NCBI RefSeq assembly: GCF_035083965.1
Contig: NC_089726.1
Coordinates: 25,424,103 to 25,488,102, forward strand
Length of the DNA: 64,000 nucleotides
Source: Branchiostoma lanceolatum
Taxonomy: Eukaryota; Chordata; Leptocardii; Amphioxiformes; Branchiostomatidae
Direction: 5' to 3'
Of the stretch, positions 33,164 to 64,000 are shown piece by piece. A program made the translations under genes and the position numbers. The notes under the pieces were generated by a model. It had not been told where the DNA came from and did no database searches. It saw only the letters and a program-made list of their open reading frames with translations. How positions within the stretch are numbered: the first letter of the stretch is position 1; each line of letters begins with the position of its first letter.

Positions 33164-34747
33164 TTATAAAGGTTTAACCATGTGTGTCTCTACAAACTCG
33201 TCACAGGCAATGTTGTGGCCTTTCCGTCCATCCACACTAACGGAACAGTTCTGGCGAACCATCATTTTGATCGCAATTGGCCATGCTGCTGTCACGTTAA
33301 CTGTATGAGCCAAGGCCTCAATCCAATAATTCTTCCTCTTGGATTGTGAGAATATTGGAAGCAGCAGCATCCACACCGTTTCTCTGGCAGCACCGTCTCC
33401 ATTCTTGATTGAACTGTACAGCAGTCTTGTGAGAGGACCAAACAGAGTGACACTTTGAGCCCTGTAGCCGAAATCGACATCATCTTCACTACACTTTTTG
33501 AGCCATTCCTTGAACCTGGATAAAAGAAGTGGTCCCTTATCTGTCCCGCAGTTCAGCAACTCTTCATCTGAGGGAAATGAGTCTGAATCCCTGAACTCGA
33601 CCACAGCACAAAGCCCATATCCGTACCCCACGTCGCGATTAGCTTCTCTAATTAACTGGAGATTGTTTTCTTTGAACTTGTCCTTTCCGTACGTCTCCTG
33701 CTTCACCTTTTTCCTCTGGAGTACATTAGTGGTTATGTGATACAGTCCTCCAGGCCCCTGTGATTTAGCAAAACATTCCTCCATGTACCCTGATGCATGA
33801 AGATCACCTGGCATCTCGCCTGTCCATCCAAATGAAACCTCGTCACTAAGTCCACAATGCAGGTGGTTTCTATTGGTTAGCCCATCACCAATAGTTACAT
33901 TAGGTGCATTTTTCCTGTGAAATTTGTACACTTCCTCTTCAACTTGTACTTGTTCAATCTGGGCTATCATGTTATCTACATCATCACTGATCCCTGGTTC
34001 ATTTTCATTTACAAATTGCATATACAAGTTCACATCTTCTACAGAGGGGGCACGTGACCGTTCTAGAATATCCATTGTGTCATTGTGTCCCATTCTCCTG
34101 GCCAGGGCTATTAGGGAAGGGAAATGCAAAAAGGTCACTCCATCCACACGGACTGCCTGTGTCTCTAGCAAACACATAACCATTTGATCGTCGTGTTTTA
34201 TGACGGTAAGGCATAGTGGAGTAGCGCCACAGCCTTCCTCGGAATCAAAATCAACCCCTGCAGCTACAAGATTTCGCAAAAGGTTCACATTTCCTGATTC
34301 CACTACTGTGTGTACAATACCGCGACCTAGGTGATCTTCTACTGTACACCAACTTTTTTTGGACTCAGAAACATATTTTTCAAACTCGATAATGTCTGCT
34401 GCATTTCCAGCCCTCTCTGCTGTTCCCAGCTTCTGCTCCATAGTGGACACAACAGTTTTCATATTTTCATCGGCCTCCCTCCACTTTTTTCGGAATGAGC
34501 CGAGGGGCTGTGCATGAACAGGTCCTTCCGTGTCATCTTCTTGCATGTTTGCTACACTGCGCGGAAAGCCGAATTTCAGGGTCAGAAATTGCCTTACACG
34601 TTCATGGAAATTCTGCATTTCCGTCAGAATCATGGGATTTCGGACCTGTTTACGTTGCGCGTCCGGTCCTGTACGTTCCCTAGATTCTCTCGGAGATGGA
34701 CCACTGACGTGTTCAGGACGTTTAAAGGGCCTTACACGCCCGGACAC
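33164..34747 (-). CDS. Ankyrin-repeat protein with DUF6589-like C-terminus, 527 codons
   Basis: A long intronless minus-strand frame. The N-terminus is basic (residues 1-40). Residues about 140-215 look like two ankyrin repeats (GRGIVHTVVESGNVNLLRNL, then GATPLCLTVIKHDDQMVMCL). A middle region (270-400) is unassigned. The C-terminus (about 440-520) has VDGRKGHNIACDEFVE, which resembles the KGGNIPLD/E-type core of DUF6589, a family found in cnidarians and lancelets in many copies. The stop at 33164 may be premature: the same frame continues open for about 55 codons (to about 32991) with similar character (GQTTLKTLQRLNVNLQ), then hits the inverted duplicate. Function is unknown; multicopy or element-borne origin is possible. 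Confidence 0.6.
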   Translation of the reverse strand: MSGRVRPFKRPEHVSGPSPRESRERTGPDAQRKQVRNPMILTEMQNFHERVRQFLTLKFGFPRSVANMQEDDTEGPVHAQPLGSFRKKWREADENMKTVVSTMEQKLGTAERAGNAADIIEFEKYVSESKKSWCTVEDHLGRGIVHTVVESGNVNLLRNLVAAGVDFDSEEGCGATPLCLTVIKHDDQMVMCLLETQAVRVDGVTFLHFPSLIALARRMGHNDTMDILERSRAPSVEDVNLYMQFVNENEPGISDDVDNMIAQIEQVQVEEEVYKFHRKNAPNVTIGDGLTNRNHLHCGLSDEVSFGWTGEMPGDLHASGYMEECFAKSQGPGGLYHITTNVLQRKKVKQETYGKDKFKENNLQLIREANRDVGYGYGLCAVVEFRDSDSFPSDEELLNCGTDKGPLLLSRFKEWLKKCSEDDVDFGYRAQSVTLFGPLTRLLYSSIKNGDGAARETVWMLLLPIFSQSKRKNYWIEALAHTVNVTAAWPIAIKMMVRQNCSVSVDGRKGHNIACDEFVETHMVKPL

Positions 34748-34771
34748 ATACCCTTGAAATGACCATACACT

Positions 34772-34972
34772 GCAGGAAATTCAACGTGTATTGGTCCGTG
34801 TGGCGATGTAATGTGAATAATTTAGCGGCAATTATCACCTCATTATCTCCCCGGGTTCTGGCCTATGGAGTGCGGCTGTGCGGTATAGCAGGAAATTCAC
34901 CGTGTAATGGTCCGTGTGGCGATGTGATGTGCATAATTTAGCGGCAATTATCACCTAATTATCCCCCCGCAT
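34772..34972. repeat. Tandem duplication of about 85 bp upstream of the ankyrin ORF
   Basis: Two copies (34772-34857 and 34888-34972, offset 116 bp) share gcaggaaattca, cgtgta, tggtccgtgtggcgatgt and ataatttagcggcaattatc. The phrase aaattcaccgtgtaatggt also occurs inverted at about 38252-38270. Located just 5' of the ankyrin ORF, the duplication could be promoter sequence or the end of an element. Confidence 0.75.
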
Positions 34973-36432
34973 CCACCCGGTTACGCCTTCAATATTTCTT
35001 TTGTCATGGAAAGCGGCTTCAAGGCTTCTGCCTCCCTCCCCCCCTTTTACTGGATTTTGCCCCCCTCCCCTCTTTCCACATTTCTCAGTTTTTTATCAAT
35101 ATCGTGATAACGCCACATTTATTCCGTCTGAAATATCGATTATCAGTGTTAACAAAGATGTCTCATTTTATTAATGTCGTTAACCACCGGCTCTTCGGTT
35201 GTTCGGATTGAGATTGTTCGGGTAGTCCTTTGAAATGCCAGCGTCTATTTGTTCTAGCTTCTAGAAGACGTCGTCATCTGCTCTCGGCTGGGCGTGAGTG
35301 GCGCAGAAGTGTCGTACTGAAACCTAGCCTGTCGAGGTAGCTTAGTCCGTATGATTTGCCACTTCTATAGGCCTATTAGAATGAGGTTCGTTCCACAATC
35401 CAGACGGACACGCCGTTGTAATTTCTTCATCCGACAAAAAGTCCGGGGCAAAGCCGTATATGTAGTCAAAAGTCCGGGCTGTAGTGCTTTACAAGGACGT
35501 CGGAAATGTAGCTCCATGCCGCGATGTTCTGCATTCAATGCAAGCCCCTTGTCTCAGTCTCGTCGTAGAATAGTAACCAAGCTCCAAATAATCCCGGGCA
35601 TCGCTGGATAGAACCCACGCTAGTATCCAGACACAGGGATAGCGACAGCACACATCTGCACACAACCACACGGACTTCTCAAATGCCAACTGAAATATTT
35701 GAAAATTATAACAGGAGCGTTGATTGGTCCTGGTTTTTAAATCACGTCCCAGAAGCAATGCTATTGGTTGTACATTCCTTTACATAATTTGCATGGACAT
35801 AGACACAATTACCTGTGAAACGCCAGGTATGTCTATTGTATACATTTAGCTTTGAACGGCCTGATTACTAGTATTTCACAGTTACACAATACCTGCCAGG
35901 GAAGGTGTAAAAACATGCGGCTGTGTCTTATCAAGGAGGTTCTTATCGACAACAGCTTGAAAAAGCAATAGGTTCGTTAGCAGTACAAAGTAACGTTGTA
36001 AGTAAATCGTACTATCGACTATATAACTAGCGACATAAATTGAATAAATCGAGTCCAAATATAACATGTTTTAGAAAAATATCACTAAAAAGCTATGGAC
36101 ACCATTCATTGCAAGATGAACATGTGTGTGTGTGTGTATTGTACCAAGGAAGTTAGCACGGAGACACGGACCTAGTGCCTATGTTGATAGTAATTCGTGT
36201 GTGTCGTGTGTCGTTAATCTTTCTTCTTATCAAAGTGATACGCACTGTAGTCCAGATTTATGTGACTTTAAAAAACACCTCAGTCTATACACAAAATGAA
36301 TACAGAAAAATAAGATTGTTTGTGACCTTTGTCTTAGAAAAAAAAAAACATACAGCACATAACACATCAAACTGATGATTGCTTTTGCAACAGGCACATT
36401 TTCACAAAAGCACAGCTTCACATCAAGGAGGC
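34973..36432. other. Unassigned sequence
   Basis: A pyrimidine-rich tract (cctccctccccccc) lies near 35032-35050, a CpG-bearing stretch at 35200-35600, and a short (TG)n at 36121-36138. The ORFs are short and unrecognised. Confidence 0.3.
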
Positions 36433-36476
36433 TATATAATGTCCTTGTTCACATCAACTAAGGACATTATATAATG
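36433..36476. repeat. Small hairpin
   Basis: ctatataatgtcctt at 36433 is followed after about 12 bases by aaggacattatata, forming a 14-bp stem. The same ataatgtcctt word then follows directly. Confidence 0.6.
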
Positions 36477-36882
36477 TCCTTGTATCAACTCGTAGATTTC
36501 AGAAACAGATAGACCATGGCCTGTTGTTCATCTACCCGTATACCATCTACTAGACTGTAAAACAAAATCCAAACATTTTGCTTTTCATATTGTTTTTTCG
36601 TGTCGGGAAAATGTTATGACGTTACGTCGTATACCATTAGAACCACAATTGTATGATTTAACCGTGGGTTTAAGACAAACTGTCTTATTCCAAAACAAAG
36701 AAAATCTATTTCTGCTAAACACTGAAATTGGGTTGGGGGTGTAGACGTGCCACACAAGGCTAAATGTTCCGTTCTATAATTGTCTTATTCTACTGCCCAA
36801 GTATTTATCATATTGGGTTCGATTATTTGCATGGCCAAATATGGACGCCCAGTGAAGACTTGTTAGCATAAGCTGACCTCTA

Positions 36883-37002
36883 GCCGCGGCGACTCCAATG
36901 GTAAGACGTAGTTTGCTTGTATATCATTATAGTGTTCCGGAGGAAGACAATGTAATATTGATTTACAAGTAAAATAAGCCTTTCCACCAGAGTCGCCGCG
37001 GC
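36883..37002. mobile_element. 120-bp TA-flanked MITE
   Basis: Inverted ends GCCGCGGCGACTC and GAGTCGCCGCGGC are perfect over 13 bp. They are flanked by TA on both sides (36881-36882 and 37003-37004), as for Tc1/mariner-type MITEs. The interior is unrelated AT-rich sequence. Confidence 0.7.
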
Positions 37003-37004
37003 TA

Positions 37005-38640
37005 GCTGACATCATGGGTTGCTTTTTTCCAGAATCAAAACATTTATAAACATTAGCTTTCCTTTGTTCAGACAAAAAAGCATATCATTCAGTTTGTAGA
37101 TAACATTATGCATATCAATACTGCGCTGGACAGACAATTAAACTCAATAAGCATTCGAACTGCAATGTAAAGCTTAATAGTACATCTTGTTTATAATTAA
37201 CGAATAACTTCACGCTGAATCGGGTCACCTATTTCTAATGAAGAACATTGAACGCCGGGCGCTCGTGGTTTCTGTCTAAGAAAAAACGCACCAGACAACA
37301 CAATACACATCCAACCAAAGCAATAAACTGAATGTTTGTATTCACACCAAGAAAATGACTATTCTACAACAGTACATTTCAAATCAACTTGTAGGGTTAG
37401 GTCTGCCACTGTGATGGAACTGTAGCGCATGTTATCTATACATCAGATAGAGCCGCTTATGTATCGACTTCGTTAAACAAGAGGGTCTGTGATTTTTAGT
37501 ACAATACTCATATTGCTTTGAATGTTTTATCATTGGGCATTTGGACATCGGTTTTCGTGTCGGGAAAAAAGTTATGAGATTATCTCATAATCCTAGTTAA
37601 CCGCCTTTCGTATATTTCATGATCAGCTGTGGCTTTCGGGCCAGGGCGGGTTCCTGAACGGGCGCGGGTTTCTGTGCGGGCGGGGGGCTCAGCAGGGTGG
37701 GCGAGGGCCTCAGCAGGGCGGGCGGGGTCTGCTCAGAACGATCGCGACCGTCGTTTGGATCTAGCGGCGTCCCGCGCGGTTCCCCGTTGGAAATGTCGGC
37801 ACGTTAAAAACCCAGCCTCACTAATCATGATATTAGTGTTTTTGGAGACCTTTCTTGTCGACCTAGGTGGATTTCAAAATAAACGACATTCAACATATTG
37901 GAACGCTAATTTTGTTCGGACGGACGATCTGCAGCTGGTAGAAACGCTTCTATCTCGCTTGTAGCAGATGGCCCCTTTAATATACTCATGAAAATTAGAT
38001 CACGTTAATTCAAGCCATTTTGTTCCGCTTTCTACCAGTAGAACATAATTTTACGTCAGTAATGCACAGGTAATTGTCACCTAGAATGCACGAAAGGCCG
38101 TATATAATTGCCATCCTTATGTAATCCATTTTCCACTACACGTCAAGTGTAAGGGTGCCGTAAATTTCCATCCACTTTCCAGGTCCAGGTGTGTAAGAAA
38201 AAATCTAGGACCGGACACGGTGATCCCTGAAACCCATGTACACAACCATTACACGGTGAATTTGACAGGTGTGTAAGGGCCCTGATACTCCTTGAAATTC
38301 GACTTTTAGAGCAGTGCTACATCTAAAGTCATGTCTTCTTCTGCCTCCTCCCAAGGATAACTTTCAATTGTGTTGAGCAGGGCGGCTTGATCAATCCTGT
38401 GCTGTTTTAGGCTTTCTTTGAATTCAAACCTCTTTCTTGCAGCTGATATGTCTAACCATCCAATTTTATCTCGACATATCTGTTCCTTGTTCTAAAGACT
38501 TTAGGTACCAAAGAAAGTACATATAGATTTTCGAAGCACTGGGATATCGATAACATGTAAAAAACTTCCCTCAAAACTGGTGTACTCTCGCGCAAAAATC
38601 GGGACTCTCGCGCAGTCAAATCTGGCAGCGTCGATATAAA
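37005..38640. other. Unassigned sequence with a GC-rich island
   Basis: A GC-rich block at about 37625-37800 is rich in ggcgggc repeats (cagcaggg twice). Near 38150-38285 several tgtgtaaggg/ttacac words occur. The end at about 38285 resembles an inverted form of the sequence at 34727-34805. No gene is recognised. Confidence 0.3.
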
Positions 38641-38869
38641 CAGCTACCATCGCGTATCCAGGTTACTTTGCGCAAGCAGTTCCCTGATTGGCGCGCGGTT
38701 AGTCCCCCCTCTTCTCGGTCCCAGGATGCGCAGTTTAACCAAATAGCGCCACCATGCGATCAGTTTATGTATTGCATGTGTTACACAAAGGCTTCCAACG
38801 CTATTTGGGTGGGTAAGCTGACGATTTTTTTCATTTTCGACGCTGCGGAGGAGCGTGTCCAATCTTAAC
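38641..38869 (+). promoter_or_regulatory. Possible CpG-rich promoter
   Basis: CpG-rich, with an inverted CCAAT box (gattggcgcgc, about 38688) and cgctgcggagg near 38840. It lies directly before a codon-like exon starting at 38870. Confidence 0.35.
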
Positions 38870-39040
38870 ATGAGCGTCATATTTCGTCGAAAGAAAATGG
38901 AGGAATATACGAAGCAACAGGTCAATGTCCCTGTTGTTGAAATGGTAGGGCCGGAAGTAATACCTCACGTCCGTAAAAGTTTCACAACACCTTGCATTGA
39001 AGGCAAAAATGGGTTCATTTGCTGTAAATTTGTACTGAAG
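38870..39040 (+). CDS. Possible first coding exon of an unidentified gene
   Basis: The ATG in context ttaacATGa opens a 57-codon frame beginning MSVIFRRKKMEEYTKQQ and ending in CCKFVLK, followed exactly at a codon boundary by a gtact donor-like site. No downstream exon was found on the plus strand before the GFUS gene, so it may be a pseudogene, a lone exon or chance. I do not recognise the protein. Confidence 0.3.
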
Positions 39041-39883
39041 GTACTATGGATATATATAGCCTCCTTTACAGGCCTTCAAGGCGTCGTCGGAATTTATTGT
39101 TTGCTCTGATTTGCCATTTTCAATATATCGGGGCAAGTTTAAAAGGAAATAGTTTCAACAATAGGAAAGCGACACCATTTAGATTTCATGGTTCGTTAAT
39201 TTTCTCTTCAAAGCCTAACCTCTGCTTGAAGAGTAATAATTATGCCGACATTTGTGTGTTTGTGGAAAACTTAATTTGACAACCTGTGGATGGATTATCG
39301 TAATATATTGTTGTTTGTTGGTAAGTGTCAGCTTAATGAAGGGCTACATATGGCCCCCTAGCAGCTTTTATTTTACTGCATAAGAACTTCCGGTTTATGT
39401 TTTTTTTTTCTCTCTCTCGTTTTAAGTGCGCCTCTTGATTTGGTACAGTGTCTTACTTTCAAACGCACAAAATGAATGAAGCAGATATTCTGAAATACAC
39501 CACATCAAACGTCTGCTTGGAGATTATTGTCAACATCGTGTTTTTGGCTTTCGGGTCTCTACATCTTACGTCACTATTATGAACAGTATACCGATCATAC
39601 AGTAAGAGTGATACTTGCGGAAACACATACATACACATCTACATCTACGCACAAACACACACAACTATATCTCTATTTTTCATGGACATAGAAATAAATC
39701 CAGTAACTGACTATTCAGGGAATCTATCCAGTAGCTTCATTCATTTTGTTGCATATAATGATGGCAGGCTAATGTTTTTGAATGAATTCAGTGACACACA
39801 TTTACAGCACTGCCAATGCATCAATGATTGTGATGGAACGAAAATTACAATCGTCATAGTGAAAGATGGCACAGGGCTGACAT
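39041..39883. other. Unassigned sequence
   Basis: Contains a T-rich/TC tract near 39400 and a short acacacaca-like run near 39620-39660. No gene is recognised. Confidence 0.3.
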
Positions 39884-40333
39884 TAGTGCTGCGTACCGAT
39901 ACCGTGCACCAGTACTGCACCGTAAAAATTGTTTAGGTACAGGTCCAAAATACCGGATCATGAAGTAGCGGTACTGTACCGATTCAAATTTACACCAAGT
40001 ATGTGCTTATTTTGTGACTGATCTCCTGACCTCATGCACCACCAAACATCACCAAAGTGACACATTGGAACAGCGTTACGAAGATTCAGGCAGCCACGGA
40101 GTTTTGATAGCAAGGCCAAGGGACTTAGGCGGCAGGAAACATAGTTGTGTTCTTTGAATAAATATACTGACAAGTTGAAAATAGTTTATCTATGTTTCTG
40201 TCATTTTTGAGGAAGTTCAGAAAAAACATAGTTAATTTTTCAAATTGTTCAGGTACAGGTCCGGACCTGTACCTTAACCTCTGTACCGGTACATGTACCT
40301 GTACCTTATGTTACGTTTAAGTACGCAGCACTA
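39884..40333. mobile_element. hAT-type MITE rich in GTACC palindromes
   Basis: The ends are TAGTGCTGCGTACC on the left and gtacgcagcacta on the right, inverted. The interior has many ggtacaggtcc/gtaccggtac words, the same character as the clearer hAT MITE at 47814-48252. The 8-bp flanks do not match, so the target duplication has decayed or the boundaries are off. Confidence 0.5.
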
Positions 40334-40800
40334 GTAAAAACGTATCCATGAGGCTATGGATATGCTCTTTTTAGTTGTAACTTACACATTCGCGACTTCA
40401 GTTTGTGCTCACAAAACTTTTTAGAGACTCATTTCAATAATTCAATTTGAAAGTAATATCGAGACAAGACTGAGATTTTTCCCCTTTTATTCACCTTCAA
40501 TTTATTTGCATTATTTGACTTGTTGCGTATTTTCTTCTTAAATGATCCACGCTACACACTTAAATAATAACAGCACTGTTTGATTAAAGGCCGCTACTTC
40601 ATATTATTTTTGTAGTAACAAGCGGCCATTAATTATCCCAATAATTCTAACATAGATAATCTCTGTCTACTTTTATCACCCATTGCCTTACGTACACAAT
40701 GTATTGAATTAAATTATTCATTACTGATTTATCATTTACAAAATACTTCCTTTTTTGCATGATAACATATATAATAAGTATAAAGCTTCTTTTTCTTAAA

Positions 40801-41302
40801 GGAGTCCTAAACTCCAGAGGGGGAGTTATTTCTTATCGATAATAAATTAAGTAAGTTAAAATGAATACTTATTACAGTACCCATAAGTCCCGTGCGCTTC
40901 GAAAAGCACTCAGTGTTCTAATAAATCCCCAAGATGACCCTCTTTTTTTCTTATCAATTATATTAAACAACCTCGGCCTATGGCTGAATACAATGTACCT
41001 GACAAGGCGCGTTCTCCTATATCTTATTAAAAACTGGCCTTCTTATTGTTATTAAGAACTGGCCTTCTTATTGTGCTCACCACCCCTCATTTATTCCAAC
41101 AAAAAAAATCACAATGAAGAAAGTGTGTACTCATGGAATACATGGGTCGGGCCTGCATGGATATAATGAGTATCATATTGTTTTATAAAACACACGTTGT
41201 ATAATTCACCACAAGCGAAATGCAATAAAAGTCGGCTGATAACGTATTAAATGATACATAATATAGTGGAGAATAACACCGCCTTCTGGAGTTTAGTACT
41301 CC
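40801..41302. mobile_element. TTAA-flanked MITE of about 500 bp
   Basis: The left end GGAGTCCTAAACTCCAGA and right end TCTGGAGTTTAGTACTCC are inverted copies. Both are flanked by TTAAA (40796-40800 and 41303-41307), so the duplication is TTAA or TTAAA. A 25-bp direct duplication (actggccttcttattgt) lies inside at about 41033-41078. No ORF is present. Confidence 0.65.
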
Positions 41303-41503
41303 TTAAAAGGTACCTTTGAATCCGAATTATAAATGCGTATTCATTTTTGAGGGATGTTTTCGACTACCCATACACTTAATTACAAATGAAGCGTTGAAAA
41401 GCGTAAAATTCCACAAAACAAAATTTAGTTGCATTGTAATTTAGGTCCTTTTTATCAGATTGGTAAGGTTGCATTTAGACAGTGCCTCGTTCCGAACGCT
41501 GCT

Positions 41504-61614
<20,111 letters not shown>

Positions 61615-64000
61615 CTGTCTTGGGAGGAAGACGACACCTTCACGAGGTCCTCACTGTCAGTACCAACGCAGTTGGGAAGTCAAGGATTGCGAGTTGACAA
61701 CCGCATGAAGAGGGCAACCTCTTAAAATGTCTACCTTTCTTCAACCAAGAAGCTGTGTACGGCACCCTCGGGCACCGCCATCTTCTCAAGAGTTTGCCTT
61801 TGAAAAGTGAAATATACGTGGCCTGGCTTCAGCCAGAAAGAGGCAAACGCTCGGAACAGACTGCAAGCATTACAGCATCGACATTGCATGCATCCCGGAG
61901 ACTGAAGTGACCAGTCACTCAGAGGAAACCCTCGAAACTGGTCACAAATTAATTCTCATGGAGCAAAAAGAAACCACTCATCATGGGTTTGGGTTTGTGA
62001 TGGGACCAAGGCTTCCGAACAATGTACTGAATTACGGACGCATTAATGACCGTAAAGCTACGATTGATCTATCACTCCAACTTAGAAATGGCACAACTAC
62101 AAAATGCAGAATAGTCAATGTATATGGCCCAACATCAGAAAGAGCCCAGGAGAACCCATCGCTTGTAGACACACTCTACGACGGACTCAGCCATGCCATT
62201 AAAGTTCCAAATTAGGAAAACTCGGCAAAGCTGACGAAGAAACAGGACTAGGTATGTGTATAGGGTCTTACGGAATAGGCAATAGAAACAACAATGGGAA
62301 AGCCTTGGCATCCTTTATTAGTACCAATGGCCTGTTCGCAACAAACACAGCTTTCAAACACCCGGCCCGCCACAAAACAACCTGGACTGGACACAGGGCT
62401 GACCCCAAGGCAGGGGCAGCTTCCAGAGCTACAATTGCCATATTCAACCAGATAGACTTCATACTATGCAAACTGAAAAGTAAACCATTACTCAAGGATT
62501 CCCGTATGGAGGAACAGACCTAAACTCAGACCATAAACCTGTAGTCACGCGCATCAGGATGGACAAAATCCACCTGGTCAACAAGAAAACGCTGAGACAG
62601 AAAGGCCCAGCCAAGTACAATCTTGCGAAGCTTGTCAATGAACCTAAAATACAAGAGCAGTACAAAAAAAAAAAACATTGCAAGAAAAAAAGCCAACATA
62701 AGCTTTGAACAAAATCCCAACAAAGCATTGGACTCTTTACAACAATGCATTGAGCAGTCAGCTGCCAGCACCTTAGGAGTGCAAAAAAGCAACAGGTGCA
62801 GGAAACATACAGACGACCCTCTGGTGATGGAACTATTAGAGATGCAAAAGGCACTAAGACTACGCATATATCTAAAAGACCACAGAAAAAAAAAAACAAA
62901 AAAAAACTTTCGCAAAGAACGCAATAACATGCTTTGTAAAATAAACAAGCGACTCAAGGAACTTGAGATCTATAGAGCTGAGGAGATCGCGTCCACAGAG
63001 GAACGCCGAAAGATGTTCAAAGCCGTCCGTGCCCTCAAGGTTGGACTCCCACAATCAACATTATCAGTGCACAACACAGCAGGCCAGTTCATAGCAACGG
63101 ACATGGGAAAGGCGGAAGCAATCAGGGAATAGTTTAAGAAACAGTTCTCAGACCGAGACGGGGAAGAACTAGAACCGTTCCTATGAGAGCCGAGACCACT
63201 GGTAGCACCGATCACGGAGATGGAAGTGAGAAATGCCATAAAGACCCTTAATAACGGGCGCTCAGTGGGGCCGGACGGAATTAGCAATGAACTATACAAT
63301 TATGGGAGTGATGTCATATCACCAATCATTGCCTCCATCATTAACTATGCCTTTCAACACCACCATCCAATCGAATCCGTTGGTCAAGGCACTTTGATCG
63401 CCCTGCCAAAACCAAATAAAAACACCCGGTCCACCTGCGAACCTTCGCCCCATTGTCCTTCTCAACAGCATAAGGAAAATCCTGTCTACTGTTGCTCTCC
63501 ATCGTACAAGGGACAAAATAGACAGTTTCACCGGACCCTATTAAAGTGGGTTCAAGAGGGGACGCAGCTGCGCAGATATTGTGTGGGCTCAACGTATGCT
63601 AGTTTCTGCGGTCATGATCAAGCACTGGGACTTCTACAAGATGGGCATAGACATGTCCCGAGCCTTTGACACAATCAAAAGGTCCAACATCTTGGAAGTG
63701 CTGGATCAAGCAGGGTGCAACGATGATGAACTCTGACTGATTAGACTACAACTAGCAGGGACCAAGCTGAAAGTTAGAGTCAAAAATACCTACTCAGCAG
63801 ACTTTGAAACCACTATTGGCTCCCCACAAGGAGATAGTCTATCCCCGGTGTTGTTTACCTGCTACCTTGCTTCTTGTCATCTATACGGAGGAGTTCATCA
63901 AGACAAGACCCTCCAGTTTCCGAACTAGGCATGCCATTAGAAATGGAATATAAGGATGCCGTGGACTTTATTGATGAAAAAAAGGACACATTACAAAGAC
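61615..64000 (+). pseudogene. EEP-endonuclease/RT non-LTR retrotransposon, decayed, cut by window end
   Basis: Open frames in shifting phases give an endonuclease: YSIDIACIPETEVTS (catalytic Glu region), VNVYGPTSE, a GxGNxNNNGKALASF block, RHKTTWTG, FNQIDFIL and LNSDHKPV. A lysine-rich linker follows (62600-63130, with A-tracts causing frame changes), then RT: NGRSVGPDGISNELYNYG, IALPKPNK, DMSRAFDTIKRSNILEVL and GSPQGDSLSPVLF near 63815-63855. Several in-frame stops (for example 63130-63132, 63184-63186 and near 63735) rule out function. It continues past 64000. RTE-like by overall look; the clade is not certain. Confidence 0.8.

Noticed and set aside
33498..34762. Plus-strand ORFs of 60-87 codons opposite the ankyrin gene
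   Set aside because: They are antisense shadows of the 527-codon frame.

Overview
This is metazoan nuclear DNA. It contains one host gene with a clear ortholog, split by phase-consistent GT-AG introns, and otherwise mostly transposable-element remains. There are no operons, Shine-Dalgarno sites or CRISPR arrays. The gene content (GDP-L-fucose synthase, CR1/L2-type retroelements, an orphan RecQ-like helicase, an ankyrin ORF with a DUF6589-like tail) suggests an invertebrate deuterostome such as a lancelet. That species guess is inference; no sequence search was run.

Host gene: GFUS (GDP-L-fucose synthase, TSTA3/FX) runs on the minus strand from the ATG at 60727 to the stop at 41504. Ten coding exons join with consistent phases into 325 codons with no internal stop. 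Its introns hold nested repeats: a 5.9-kb foldback element (46551-52475) in intron 7, a piggyBac-like element (43280-44602) in intron 8, a decayed CR1 element (54790-56455) in intron 4, and a 103-bp tandem array (58628-59120) in intron 2.

Left third (1-19.6 kb): two CACTA/EnSpm-like non-autonomous elements in inverted orientation (5-2953 and 14015-17025), with 3-bp target duplications GAG and CAC. A piggyBac-like element joins an 18S rDNA fragment exactly at a TTAA, followed by a GC-rich unassigned block. Then come a 623-bp palindromic TTAA element, two decayed non-LTR elements fused head to tail (7.9-12.0 kb), and a foldback element (12560-18409) whose arms are degenerate arrays and whose centre holds the second CACTA copy.

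Middle (19.6-41 kb): a 3.35-kb TTAA-flanked foldback element; a RecQ-like helicase gene (23377-25731) with nearly all helicase motifs but one in-frame stop and one frameshift; a 4.56-kb element with 28-bp terminal inverted repeats and nine iterated tacggac motifs, containing a dead Tc1 copy; and a minus-strand ankyrin ORF of 527 codons. The rest is small MITEs (hAT, TA-type, TTAA-type) and unassigned sequence. The right edge (61.6-64 kb) is a decayed EEP-endonuclease/RT non-LTR element cut off by the window end.

No gene system working as an operon is visible. The main themes are TTAA-specific elements of several unrelated families, three large inverted-repeat elements, and elements nested inside elements, which gives a relative order of insertion.
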